This document shows positions 25,575 through 34,216 of a stretch of 36,411 nucleotides of DNA, piece after piece; within the stretch, counting starts at the first letter, position 1, and the number at the start of each line of letters is the position of its first letter. The translations under genes were made by a program, and so were the position numbers. Source of the DNA: Phocaeicola sp. GTDB lineage: Bacteria; Bacteroidota; Bacteroidia; Bacteroidales; Bacteroidaceae. The notes under the pieces were generated by a model. That model searched no databases and was not told the DNA's origin. It saw only the letters and a list, made by a program, of their open reading frames with translations. The stretch lies in NCBI GenBank assembly GCA_029257865.1, contig JARIAN010000009.1:1-36411 (forward strand), read 5' to 3'.

Positions 25575-25598
25575 CAAAAAAGGTCTTGCTCTCACAAA
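25575..25598 (+). repeat. Right copy of 24-bp direct repeat
   Basis: Identical over 24 bp to 17965-17988, same orientation, start-to-start distance 7610 bp. Here it forms the U-tract, one arm and the loop of the complete alaS terminator. The identity ends exactly at the end of the loop. Confidence 0.9.
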
Positions 25599-25614
25599 GA
25601 GAACAAGACCTTTC
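25576..25614 (-). terminator. Rho-independent terminator of alaS
   Basis: AAAGGTCTTG (25579-25588) pairs with CAAGACCTTT (25604-25613), the inner TCTC/GAGA pairs after one mismatch, and the loop is ACAAA. Read on the minus strand the hairpin is followed by TTTTTTGG, a proper U-tract. It lies 23 bp after the alaS stop. Confidence 0.88.
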
Positions 25615-25636
25615 TATCTATTACCCAATTGTATTA

Positions 25637-28258
25637 TCAGAGATTTGCCAATTCCACAATTTTATCTACAGCAGCACTCAATCCATCTGAATTCTTACCA
25701 CCTGCAGTTGCAAAATGAGCCTGGCCACCGCCACCACCTTGAATCAACTTAGCAGCTTCACGAACCAACTGACCAGCATTCAGTCCATTGTTCTTCACCA
25801 AATCTTCGCTCATTGTTACAGTAAGCAATGGCTTATTTTCATATACACTACCAATCACAACAAAGAGGTTTTCAGGGAACTCTCCTTTCAACTGGAACGC
25901 GATATTCTTTACTGCTTCGGCAGGCATAGGCAATACAGCCTTAACCACTTTCACTCCATTCACTTCCTTGGCTGTTTCAATCAACTTTGCCTTTACAGAA
26001 GCTTCTTTTTCTTTCATGAATTCTTCCACCTGCTTTTTCAGTCCGACATTTTCATCAATATACTTGTTAATGGCAACCTTCAAGTCAGGAGCATTGTTGA
26101 ACAAAGCCTTCAGGTCGCTTACAGTATCTTGAATCATATTGAAGAGTTCTTCCACCTTCGCACCGGTCACCGCTTCGATACGACGTACACCTGCAGCAAC
26201 AGAACTTTCAGAAAGAATCTTCACCATACCGATTTTTCCGGTAGCTGAGACATGAGTGCCACCACAGAATTCAATAGAAGAACCAAACTGAACCACACGT
26301 ACTTCATCACCATACTTTTCACCGAAGAGTGCGATAGCTCCCAGTTCTTTAGCTTTTTCGATTGGCAAATTACGATATTCAGTCAAAGGCACATTTTCGC
26401 GAATCTTCGCGTTTACCAACAACTCAACTTCACGAAGTTGTTCCGGAGTCACTTTCTGGAAGTGAGAAAAGTCAAAACGTAAAGAATCTGGTGTCACCAA
26501 TGAACCTTTCTGCTCTACATGAGTACCCAACACCTGACGCAAAGCCTCATCCAACAAGTGAGTACAAGAGTGATTTGCCGCACAAGCATTACGTTTGTCA
26601 GTATCTACACAAGCCATCATAGGAGCTTCCATGTGTTCTGGAAGTTTCTTGGCAATGTGAATAGGTAGATTATTTTCTTTCTTGGTATCAATAATTTCAA
26701 TTGTTTCAAACTCGTTCACTAAGACACCAGTATCACCAACCTGACCACCACTTTCTGCATAAAACGGAGTCTCGCTCAATACAATCTGGTAAAGAGTCTG
26801 ATTTTTCTGCTTCACCTGGCGATAACGAAGAATTGAAGTTTCATATTCTGTATAATCGTAACCAACAAAAGTTGTTTCGCCTTCTTTCAGAGTAACCCAG
26901 TCACCAGTTTCCACTGCGGCCGCATTACGTGCACGGTTCTTCTGTTTCTGCATTTCAGCCTCAAAACCTTTCACATCGGCAGTCATACCATTTTCACGCA
27001 AAATCAGTTCAGTCAAGTCGAACGGGAAACCAAATGTGTCATACAATGTAAAGACATCCACACCGCTGATTTCAGTCTTTCCGGCAGCTTTTGTTTCAGT
27101 CATTGTCTTGTCTAGCAAACGAATACCAGTCTCTAATGTACGCAAGAATGATTCTTCTTCTTCCTTGATAACCTTCTCAATCAAAGTCTGCTGTGCTTTC
27201 AGTTCAGGATAAGCACCACCCATATTTTCAATTAATATAGGAACCAGCTTAAACATAAATGCCTGCTTCTGCCCTAAGAATGTATATGCATAACGCACGG
27301 CACGACGCAAGATACGGCGAATCACATAGCCAGCCTTTGCATTAGAAGGCAACTGCCCGTCGGTGATAGAGAAAGAAATAGTACGAATATGGTCGGCAAT
27401 CACACGCATAGCCACATCAATCTTTTCATCTTTTCCATAAGTCACTCCAGCCAAATTGCCAATCACCTTGATAATAGGCTGGAACACGTCAGTGTCATAG
27501 TTAGAACGTTTTCCCTGCATAGCCATACACAGACGTTCAAATCCCATACCGGTATCAATAACTTTTGCAGGCAGACCTTCCAAAGAGCCGTCAGCCTTAC
27601 GGTTATACTGCATGAACACCAAGTTCCAGATTTCAATTACCTGAGGATGGTCTTTATTGACCAGTTCACGACCAGAAACTTTCTTGCGTTCTTCTTCCGG
27701 ACGAAGGTCTATATGGATTTCAGAGCAAGGTCCGCATGGTCCTGTATCTCCCATTTCCCAGAAATTATCTTTTTTGTTACCATTGATGATATGGTCGGCA
27801 GGCATAAACTGTTCCCAATAAGAAGCAGCTTCATTGTCACGTTCCAGGCCTTCTTCTTTGCTTCCTTCAAATACAGTTGCATACAAGTGAGTAGGATCTA
27901 TCTTCAGTACATCCACCAAAAATTCCCAAGCCCAGCTAATTGCTTCTTTCTTGAAGTAATCACCAAAAGACCAGTTACCCAACATTTCAAACATGGTATG
28001 ATGATAGGTGTCATGCCCTACTTCCTCCAAGTCATTGTGCTTTCCGCTCACACGAAGGCACTTCTGAGAGTCTGTCACACGCTTGTTTTTCGCAGGATGA
28101 TTACCCAAAATAATATCTTTAAACTGGTTCATACCTGCATTGGTGAACATCAGTGTAGGGTCATCTTTGATAACCATCGGTGCAGAAGGCACAATCTGAT
28201 GTCCTTTTGACTCAAAGAATTTCACAAATGAGTCACGGATTTCATTAGCTGTCAACAT
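25637..28258 (-). CDS. alaS: Alanine-tRNA ligase
   Basis: 873 residues, full length. The class II catalytic domain is at the N-terminus ([67 protein letters not shown]). The tRNA-recognition and editing part carries the zinc-type motifs HSCTH and CGGTH ([27 protein letters not shown]), which remove mischarged Ser or Gly. A glycine-rich C-Ala domain ([16 protein letters not shown]) ends the chain. The enzyme charges tRNA-Ala and is essential. It is divergent from the M23 peptidase gene with overlapping promoters, and ends in the terminator that shares the 24-bp repeat. Confidence 0.98.
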   Translation of the reverse strand: MLTANEIRDSFVKFFESKGHQIVPSAPMVIKDDPTLMFTNAGMNQFKDIILGNHPAKNKRVTDSQKCLRVSGKHNDLEEVGHDTYHHTMFEMLGNWSFGDYFKKEAISWAWEFLVDVLKIDPTHLYATVFEGSKEEGLERDNEAASYWEQFMPADHIINGNKKDNFWEMGDTGPCGPCSEIHIDLRPEEERKKVSGRELVNKDHPQVIEIWNLVFMQYNRKADGSLEGLPAKVIDTGMGFERLCMAMQGKRSNYDTDVFQPIIKVIGNLAGVTYGKDEKIDVAMRVIADHIRTISFSITDGQLPSNAKAGYVIRRILRRAVRYAYTFLGQKQAFMFKLVPILIENMGGAYPELKAQQTLIEKVIKEEEESFLRTLETGIRLLDKTMTETKAAGKTEISGVDVFTLYDTFGFPFDLTELILRENGMTADVKGFEAEMQKQKNRARNAAAVETGDWVTLKEGETTFVGYDYTEYETSILRYRQVKQKNQTLYQIVLSETPFYAESGGQVGDTGVLVNEFETIEIIDTKKENNLPIHIAKKLPEHMEAPMMACVDTDKRNACAANHSCTHLLDEALRQVLGTHVEQKGSLVTPDSLRFDFSHFQKVTPEQLREVELLVNAKIRENVPLTEYRNLPIEKAKELGAIALFGEKYGDEVRVVQFGSSIEFCGGTHVSATGKIGMVKILSESSVAAGVRRIEAVTGAKVEELFNMIQDTVSDLKALFNNAPDLKVAINKYIDENVGLKKQVEEFMKEKEASVKAKLIETAKEVNGVKVVKAVLPMPAEAVKNIAFQLKGEFPENLFVVIGSVYENKPLLTVTMSEDLVKNNGLNAGQLVREAAKLIQGGGGGQAHFATAGGKNSDGLSAAVDKIVELANL

Positions 28259-28298
28259 AATGTTTATATATACTTGTAGTTAATATTCCCAAAATTGA

Positions 28299-28329
28299 TT
28301 TGCAAAGATAATCGGTTTTATTAATTTTG
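28299..28329 (+). promoter_or_regulatory. Promoter of the M23 peptidase-MerR operon
   Basis: TTTG (28299-28302), exactly 19 nt, then TAATTTTG (28322-28329): a perfect match to the Bacteroides consensus and spacing. The ATG is 63 bp downstream. Confidence 0.75.
28303..28310 (-). promoter_or_regulatory. -7 element of alaS
   Basis: TATCTTTG on the minus strand (28310-28303), exact TAnnTTTG match, about 45 bp before the alaS ATG. No -33 TTTG is seen at 19 nt. It abuts the -33 element of the opposite promoter (28299-28302), so RNA polymerase cannot occupy both at once. Confidence 0.6.
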
Positions 28330-28392
28330 TCTGTATGTTTAATATAAAAACTTGGTTTTCCTTACCTTAAAAAGGTCAAAAACTAGATTTTA

Positions 28393-29361
28393 ATGCGTAA
28401 AGTTTATTATATATATAATCCTAAGACACGAACCTACGATCGTATTTACCCTACCATGCGGCAGAGGGTGATGAGCTACCTGCGTAACCTCTTCATCGGA
28501 ATGGGACTGGGAGCCGGAAGCTTCATCATACTGCTCTTAATCTTTGGTTCACCCTCCGAGAAAAACTTAAAGACCGAAAACTCGCGGCTGATATCACAAT
28601 ACCATATCCTCTCTACCCGACTGGACGAGGCTTTGGGAGTGATGCAGCAAATACAGCAACGAGATGACAACCTCTATCGGGTAATCATGGAAGCAGACCC
28701 TATCGCCGACGGACTGCGTAAGGCTAATTACAATGAAACCAATCGCTATGAGGCTTTGAAAGAACTTCCTAATGCTAAAATGGTCATCAATACAACACAG
28801 AAGATGGACCTCCTGGCAAGACAACTTTATATACAGTCAAAGTCTTTTGACGACATAGTGAAACTCTGCAAACAAAAAGACGAAATGCTGGCTTGCATAC
28901 CTGCCATTCAACCTGTATCCAACAAGGACTTGAAAAAAACCGCTTCTGGCTATGGCACACGAATTGACCCTATCTACAAGACTGTAAAATTCCATGCAGG
29001 AATGGACTTTTCAGCCAATATAGGCACACCTGTGTATGCTACAGGAAATGCCAAAGTGATAAAAGCCGGATGGGAAGGGCTATATGGCAATTGTATCTTG
29101 CTTGACCACGGCTTTGGCTATATCACCCGATATGCTCACTTGAGCAAAATTGATGTCAGGACCGGACAAAAAGTAATCCGCGGAGAAACAATTGGAAAGG
29201 TAGGAAGTACAGGCAAAAGTACAGGACCACATCTCCACTATGAGGTACATCTGAAAGGAAAAATCATGAATCCGGTAAATTATTATTTTATGGATTTGAA
29301 TGCCGACGATTATGACAAGATGATTCAGTTGGCTGCAAACCATGGTAAAGTATTCGATTAA
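28393..29361 (+). CDS. M23-family murein peptidase, membrane-anchored
   Basis: 322 residues. A short basic cytoplasmic head precedes one membrane segment (about residues 36-56, FIGMGLGAGSFIILLLIF). A coiled-coil-like region (about 60-110, ENSRLISQYHILSTRLDEAL) and a linker lead to the LytM domain (about 180-300). All zinc ligands and catalytic residues are present: His201 and Asp205 (HAGMD), and the HxH pair His280/His282 (HLHYEV). It is therefore probably an active endopeptidase cutting peptidoglycan cross-links in the periplasm, rather than an EnvC/NlpD-type activator. The MerR gene starts 2 bp after its stop, suggesting translational coupling. Confidence 0.93.
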   Translation: MRKVYYIYNPKTRTYDRIYPTMRQRVMSYLRNLFIGMGLGAGSFIILLLIFGSPSEKNLKTENSRLISQYHILSTRLDEALGVMQQIQQRDDNLYRVIMEADPIADGLRKANYNETNRYEALKELPNAKMVINTTQKMDLLARQLYIQSKSFDDIVKLCKQKDEMLACIPAIQPVSNKDLKKTASGYGTRIDPIYKTVKFHAGMDFSANIGTPVYATGNAKVIKAGWEGLYGNCILLDHGFGYITRYAHLSKIDVRTGQKVIRGETIGKVGSTGKSTGPHLHYEVHLKGKIMNPVNYYFMDLNADDYDKMIQLAANHGKVFD

Positions 29362-29363
29362 GT

Positions 29364-29711
29364 ATGGCACTGAAAAACAACAAGAATCTCAAGTTATACT
29401 ACTCCATCAAAGAGGTTGCAGAAATGTTTAAAGTCAAGGAATCTTCACTCCGGTATTGGGAAAAAAAGTTTCCTATCATCTCTCCTAAAAAAGCAGGAGG
29501 GAATATCCGCCAATACAGGGAAGAGGATATCGAAAATATACGGTTGATCTATCATTTGGTTAAAGAAAAAGGAATGACTCTAGATGGAGCGAAACAACGG
29601 CTCAAGCAAAACAAAGAAACCGTACGCGACAATGCTGATATAGTGGAGCGTCTTAAACGAATACGAGAAGAACTGGTAGCCATGAAAAAAGAACTGGATT
29701 ACATTACATGA
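29364..29711 (+). CDS. MerR-family transcriptional regulator
   Basis: 115 residues. The N-terminal winged helix-turn-helix is clear: LYYSIKEVAEMFKVKESSLR, YWEKKFPIISPKKAGGN and IRQYREEDIENIRLIYHLVK. A short C-terminal helix (IVERLKRIREELVAMKKELD) is probably the dimerising coiled coil. There is no effector-binding domain and no Cys cluster, so it is not a classical metal sensor. It overlaps functionally with the murein peptidase gene, being the second gene of that operon with a 2-bp gap. The target is unknown; autoregulation of the peptidase operon or the overlapping alaS promoter is possible. Confidence 0.92.
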   Translation: MALKNNKNLKLYYSIKEVAEMFKVKESSLRYWEKKFPIISPKKAGGNIRQYREEDIENIRLIYHLVKEKGMTLDGAKQRLKQNKETVRDNADIVERLKRIREELVAMKKELDYIT

Positions 29712-29720
29712 ACCTCTACA

Positions 29721-29775
29721 AAGAAATCCCCTTGCCTCATTAAATTCAATTAGGACAAGAGGATTTCTTCTATTA
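29721..29775. terminator. Bidirectional terminator between merR-like gene and rel
   Basis: AAGAAATCCCCTTG (29721-29734) pairs with CAAGAGGATTTCTT (29756-29769), one mismatch, with a short inner CCT/AGG. The 3' side on the plus strand is T-rich. It lies between convergent genes and can serve both. Confidence 0.75.
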
Positions 29776-29797
29776 TTATTTATTCCACCATAAAGAA

Positions 29798-32062
29798 TTA
29801 GTCTGCAAGAACATCATCGAAATTCTCAATACGAGTAATCTTCTTCAATGCGTCAATTTTCTTCAAGTTTCTGCAAATTGTATTTACGTCATCCACATCA
29901 TGAACAAACAACTGAAGCCTTCCTTCAAAGATACCATCGTTCGACTCAATATGCAGTTTGTGGATATTCACATTAAGCTGTTGCGAAATAATCTGCGTCA
30001 CTTTATTTAATACACCTACCCCATCGATACCTTTCATATAGACATTGACCGGGAAACTCAACGCTTTTCCTGTTTCCCATTCCACTGCCAACAATCTGTT
30101 GCCAAAGCTAGTTTTCAGCTGAGCAGCAATCGGACATTGGCGCTTATGAATAACAATTCGATTATTATCATCAATATACCCCAATACATCATCTCCAGGA
30201 ATCGGCTTACAGCAATCGGCCAGGATATAGTTTTTACGAATGGCATCTGGAGTAATTTTCAATATCTTCTTCTTATCGATATTTAAAGGAGCTTCCTTCT
30301 TTTCTTCCTGCTTTGACTTTCCCCCTCCAAAAGCAAGGGCAATATACTTCTTCCAGCTGGCTGTTGAAGGCTTATCTTTCAACTCATTGCAATCATTCTC
30401 CCCAAGTTCGAACACCCCTTGACCAATCTGAAGAATCAACTCCTCATAATTTTTCACATGATGAAGGCAACAGAGTTTTTTTACATTCTCTTCATCCATC
30501 TTCATATTTTCCTTACGAAAGAAATCTGCCAACATCTCATCTCCCTTGTGCTGCATTTCTTTCCTTTCCCGTTTCAAGATAGCTTGAATCTTGGCTTTAG
30601 CCTTGGCGGTAGAAGCAAAATTAATCCAAGAAGGTTGTACTTTCTGCGACTTTGACGTAAGGATTTCCACCTGGTCGCCACTCTGCAACTTATGGCTTAA
30701 TGGAACCAACTTATGGTTCACCTTAGCACCAATACAATGGCTTCCCAGGAAAGTATGAATAGAAAATGCAAAATCGAGTGCTGTACAATTCTGTGGCATC
30801 GTCTTAATTTCCCCCTTCGGGGTAAAGACAAAAATTTCGGACGCAAAAAGATTTAACTTGATGGTATCCAAGAAATCCAGAGCATCAGGCTGAGGATCAT
30901 CCAGAATTTCCTTGATGGTCTTGAGCCACTTACTGAGCTCCCCTTCATCCTCACTGCCACCACCAGCCTTATATTTCCAATGCGCTGCAAAGCCCTGCTC
31001 TGCCACATCATTCATCCGTTCACTACGAATCTGAACTTCTATCCACTGGCCTTGGTTACTCATCAATGTTACATGCAACGCTTGGTAACCATTAGCTTTA
31101 GGATGGCTCACCCAGTCACGCAAGCGGTCCGGATGAGGTTTGTATATTTTAGAAATAGCTACATAAATATCGAAACAATCATTCAACTCCTCCTCCACAT
31201 CAAGTGGTTTAAAGATGATTCGCACAGCCAAGATATCATAAATCTCTTCAAAAGTAATATGCTTGGCTTGCATCTTGTTCCAAATAGAATAAGGAGATTT
31301 CACCCGGGCTAAAATCTGGTAAGGAATACCCATTTTATCCAATTGCTGACGGATAGGTGCAGTAAATTCAGCAAATACACTTTCACGTGCCGCCTGCGTA
31401 GCCTGCAGTTTATTTTGTATTTCCTGATAAGTTTCAGGATGTTCATACTTGAAACTCAAGTCTTCCAGTTCGGTTTTTATACGGTTCAGACCCAAACGGT
31501 TTGCCAAAGGAGCATAGATATAAAGCGTTTCCCCTGCTATTTTATACTGTTTGCTAGGCAACATCGAACCCAAGGTTCGCATATTATGCAGACGGTCAGA
31601 TATCTTTATGAGAATCACACGAATATCATCATTCATCGTAAGTAGCAGTTTCTTGAAATTCTCTGCCTGTGCCGAAGCCCTGTCACCAAAAATCCCCCCA
31701 GAGATTTTGGTCAGCCCGTCAACTATCTGTGCAATCTTCGGTCCAAACAAGTTTTCAATATCTTCCACCGTATAGTCCGTATCCTCTACCACATCATGAA
31801 GCAATGCCGAACAGATAGAGGTTGACCCCAATCCAATCTCCACACATGCGATACGTGCTACCGCAATAGGATGCAGTATATATGGTTCCCCAGAGCGTCT
31901 TCTCACGCCTTTATGGGCTTGCCTGGCAAAATTAAACGCCTTGGAAATAATCTCAACTTTCTTCCGATGTTTACTTTCCAAATAGCGGTCCAGTAATTCT
32001 TGAAAAGCATCATTGATTAGCTTATCATCATGTTGTTCCTGTGTGAATCTATCATCCGTCAT
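29798..32062 (-). CDS. rel: Bifunctional (p)ppGpp synthetase/hydrolase
   Basis: 754 residues from the ATG at 32062. An in-frame TTG further upstream (32122) is rejected because an AGGAGG (32074-32069) and promoter element lie between. Domains in order: HD hydrolase with intact HDVVEDT (about residues 88-94) and HPIAVARIA; synthetase with SDRLHNMRTL in the hydrolase part, then RVKSPYSIWNKM and YQALHVTLM; TGS (FTPKGEIKTMPQNCTALDFA); a helical/zinc-finger-like region; and a C-terminal ACT domain. Both catalytic centres look complete, as in Bacteroidetes RelA/SpoT homologues that make and degrade the stringent-response alarmone. It has its own promoter and is downstream of the mltD-like terminator. 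Confidence 0.95.
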   Translation of the reverse strand: MTDDRFTQEQHDDKLINDAFQELLDRYLESKHRKKVEIISKAFNFARQAHKGVRRRSGEPYILHPIAVARIACVEIGLGSTSICSALLHDVVEDTDYTVEDIENLFGPKIAQIVDGLTKISGGIFGDRASAQAENFKKLLLTMNDDIRVILIKISDRLHNMRTLGSMLPSKQYKIAGETLYIYAPLANRLGLNRIKTELEDLSFKYEHPETYQEIQNKLQATQAARESVFAEFTAPIRQQLDKMGIPYQILARVKSPYSIWNKMQAKHITFEEIYDILAVRIIFKPLDVEEELNDCFDIYVAISKIYKPHPDRLRDWVSHPKANGYQALHVTLMSNQGQWIEVQIRSERMNDVAEQGFAAHWKYKAGGGSEDEGELSKWLKTIKEILDDPQPDALDFLDTIKLNLFASEIFVFTPKGEIKTMPQNCTALDFAFSIHTFLGSHCIGAKVNHKLVPLSHKLQSGDQVEILTSKSQKVQPSWINFASTAKAKAKIQAILKRERKEMQHKGDEMLADFFRKENMKMDEENVKKLCCLHHVKNYEELILQIGQGVFELGENDCNELKDKPSTASWKKYIALAFGGGKSKQEEKKEAPLNIDKKKILKITPDAIRKNYILADCCKPIPGDDVLGYIDDNNRIVIHKRQCPIAAQLKTSFGNRLLAVEWETGKALSFPVNVYMKGIDGVGVLNKVTQIISQQLNVNIHKLHIESNDGIFEGRLQLFVHDVDDVNTICRNLKKIDALKKITRIENFDDVLAD

Positions 32063-32068
32063 GTCATA

Positions 32069-32119
32069 CCTCCTATTCAATATTGCAAAAATAGGAAAAA
32101 TTAAGAATTTTACAACAAA
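32069..32119 (-). promoter_or_regulatory. rel promoter and strong ribosome-binding site
   Basis: On the minus strand TATTTTTG (32093-32086) matches TAnnTTTG, with TTTG at 32119-32116 (22-nt spacing) or GTTG at 19 nt. AGGAGG (32074-32069) sits 6 nt before the ATG, an unusually strong Shine-Dalgarno for this genome. Together they fix the start at 32062. The predicted leader is very short. Confidence 0.55.
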
Positions 32120-32139
32120 CAAGACTTTTTTATTTTTAA

Positions 32140-32188
32140 AGAAACAAAAAAATCAGGTCATACCCAAGACTTATAGTATAACCTGATT
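32140..32188 (-). terminator. Terminator of the parA/parB-to-mltD gene cluster
   Basis: AATCAGGT (32151-32158) pairs with ACCTGATT (32181-32188), and the stem continues with ATAC/GTAT after one mismatch. On the minus strand it is followed by a long T-rich run (complement of 32140-32150). It separates the transglycosylase gene from rel. Confidence 0.8.
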
Positions 32189-32224
32189 TCCCTATTCCAC
32201 AATCCAGATTCAACGAGTCTTCGT

Positions 32225-33457
32225 TTATCGGATACGAAGTGATTTTCCCACTTGAATATTCGCACCCTTCAATCCGTTCAGCCGCTTAATCTGATTGACA
32301 CTTACTCCATATTTCGACGCGATACGCCCCAGTGTATCTCCTCTTCTCACTTTATAATAAACTTTACCCGAAGAAGAAGCACTCGGCACAGCTACCGACT
32401 TACGTCTGGCATTATATACCTCCTGCTTATAGTGATAAATGCTGTCTTCCTGCTCCAAGAAGAAGCTCACCTTATCATTAGGCAGGCGAAGCGCATAAGT
32501 CTGTATGTTTCCCGGAATGACATCTGTCTTAAATTCGGGATTCAAGGCTCTCAACTGCTCGATATTGATTTTGCAGACTTCCGCCACCTGCTTTAGATGC
32601 AGCGGACGCGAGATATGAATCGTATCCGTACCTTCAGGCATACGCATATCCATCGGGCTGATATTATGCTCACAATAATAAGTCATGATATAGTTGGCTG
32701 CAATAAAAGCCGGCACATAGCTACGGGTTTCACGGGGAAGGAAGTTATAAAGTTTCCAGAAATCCTTTTCTCCGTCTGCTCGGCGAATTGCCTTATTTAT
32801 AGTACCCGGACCACAATTATAAGCAGCCAGCACTAAATTCCAGTCATGGTAAATGTCATATAATTCCTTCAAATACCGGGCAGCCGCACGTGTTGACTTC
32901 ACCGGGTCTCTACGTTCATCCACCAGGCTGTTACTCTGCAAGCCATAGGCCTTTCCGGTTCTCAACATAAACTGCCACAGGCCCACTGCCCCTTGACGAG
33001 ATGCAGCCATGGGATTCAATCCCGACTCTATGACAGGAAGATACTTCAGTTCCAGCGGCAAGTTATACAAGTCGAGCGCCTCCTCAAAGATATCCATATA
33101 AAAATTGTTGGCACTCAGCATAAAAGCCACTTTCTGCCTCAGACGAGTGGTATACATATCAATGTACTTTCTCACCTCAGCATTATAAGGCATCTCTATG
33201 ACAGCCGGAATACGCTGCAAACGTTCCATATAAACCGAATCGTTCACATACGGACTTGATTTTTCTCCGACACAATTCTCACCTAGTTTGATATAATTCT
33301 TCGAAATCCAGTCCAGATACAAGCTGTCTGTTTCCGAAAGCATCCCTTCCGGCAATGCGATATCTTCTGTCTGCTTATCCACTTCCCCCTTGACATGCTG
33401 AGCACACACAGGTACGGTACTAAGTAGAGCAATGAAGCTAATAAAAAATTGTTTCAT
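32225..33457 (-). CDS. Membrane-bound-type lytic murein transglycosylase D-like protein
   Basis: 410 residues. Signal peptide about 1-19 (LLSTVPVCAQ). The goose-type lysozyme/SLT fold occupies about 120-290. The catalytic Glu is in KYLPVIESGLNP, followed by SRQGAVGLWQFM and the AAYNCGPGTINKAI motif typical of MltD/Slt proteins. A degenerate LysM-like segment lies near 300-345 and a good LysM ends the protein (YKVRRGDTLGRIASKYGVSV, about 365-410), binding peptidoglycan. It should cleave glycan strands with 1,6-anhydro product formation in the periplasm. It is translationally close to the DUF5683 gene (3-bp gap). Confidence 0.93.
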   Translation of the reverse strand: MKQFFISFIALLSTVPVCAQHVKGEVDKQTEDIALPEGMLSETDSLYLDWISKNYIKLGENCVGEKSSPYVNDSVYMERLQRIPAVIEMPYNAEVRKYIDMYTTRLRQKVAFMLSANNFYMDIFEEALDLYNLPLELKYLPVIESGLNPMAASRQGAVGLWQFMLRTGKAYGLQSNSLVDERRDPVKSTRAAARYLKELYDIYHDWNLVLAAYNCGPGTINKAIRRADGEKDFWKLYNFLPRETRSYVPAFIAANYIMTYYCEHNISPMDMRMPEGTDTIHISRPLHLKQVAEVCKINIEQLRALNPEFKTDVIPGNIQTYALRLPNDKVSFFLEQEDSIYHYKQEVYNARRKSVAVPSASSSGKVYYKVRRGDTLGRIASKYGVSVNQIKRLNGLKGANIQVGKSLRIR

Positions 33458-33460
33458 GTT

Positions 33461-34204
33461 CTAAAATTTGATATTACATTGTAACCCTACTCCCTGTGGC
33501 ATGTGCCGGTGAGGGTCTCTGAATACTGCGGGTTCCATAGTCATGCTCAAATCTTTGGAGATATCAAAGTTCGACAATTCGGCATCCACATAAGCATCAA
33601 TCACCGAAAGCAGATATACTCCGATAAATGCAAAGATACTCAAGTCCCTCTGTCTCCGGTAGATATCCTTTCTCGACTTGAACAGTTTTTGGTAATGGCT
33701 CAGACGAGCCTTGATATCTTCCTGAGTCATATTAGGCCCTACAAAATCCATATAGCTGTCATTGTTGGGGTTATCACTCATGATATCTTGATATGCCTGC
33801 GAATAGTCCTTATACATCTTACTGTTCCAAGTCAGTGCATAAGCACACCCCACAAATCCTCCATATATGATTGGAAGTTTCCAATATTTCCGGTTATAGA
33901 TTTGTCCTGCCCCCGGAATAGCCAATGCCAGCCAAACCGACTTGTTGGGAACAGGAAGCCATCTTTTCTTAGAATCCACTTGTCCCAAAGGCGGCATTTG
34001 GCGCTGGATAGAATCATTCTCACGAGCCAGCATCGCAGTGTCTACCGGAGCTTCCAGCATCTGTATATGCTGTTTCAGCGAGTCGGCAGCCTCATCCGGC
34101 AAAAAAGTTGCAGTATGTGCATACAAATTAGCACTGCCACCTACCAGAAAACAGAGAAGCAGCAAGAAACTGCATAGTTGATATGTTACTACCTGTATTT
34201 TCAA
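33461..34204 (-). CDS. DUF5683-family membrane protein
   Basis: 247 residues. Signal peptide or first membrane segment about 9-29. After a hydrophilic stretch, the family motif AIPGAGQIYNRKYWKLPIIY (about 92-111) leads into hydrophobic segments (GGFVGCAYALTW, then DLSIFAFIGVYLLSVIDAYV). The short C-terminal region is likely periplasmic or buried (the chain ends LQCNIKF). The family has no established biochemical role. It sits between parB (12 bp away) and the transglycosylase gene (3 bp away), a gene order that is common in Bacteroidales and hints at a link to envelope growth or chromosome segregation; that is inference. Confidence 0.85.
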   Translation of the reverse strand: MKIQVVTYQLCSFLLLLCFLVGGSANLYAHTATFLPDEAADSLKQHIQMLEAPVDTAMLARENDSIQRQMPPLGQVDSKKRWLPVPNKSVWLALAIPGAGQIYNRKYWKLPIIYGGFVGCAYALTWNSKMYKDYSQAYQDIMSDNPNNDSYMDFVGPNMTQEDIKARLSHYQKLFKSRKDIYRRQRDLSIFAFIGVYLLSVIDAYVDAELSNFDISKDLSMTMEPAVFRDPHRHMPQGVGLQCNIKF

Positions 34205-34216
34205 GACTAGTCTTAT

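Noticed and set aside
17965-25598. 24-bp repeat as a CRISPR or phage remnant
   Set aside because: There are only two copies 7.6 kb apart, with no spacers, cas genes, integrase or phage genes between them.
31381-31389. TTTCACGTG as a parS site
   Set aside because: Only half of the TGTTTCACGTGAAACA palindrome is present, inside rel; a real site should be near-perfect.
32063-32122. TTG start giving a hydrophobic N-terminus on Rel
   Set aside because: An AGGAGG and a -7 element lie downstream of it, and Rel is a cytosolic protein.
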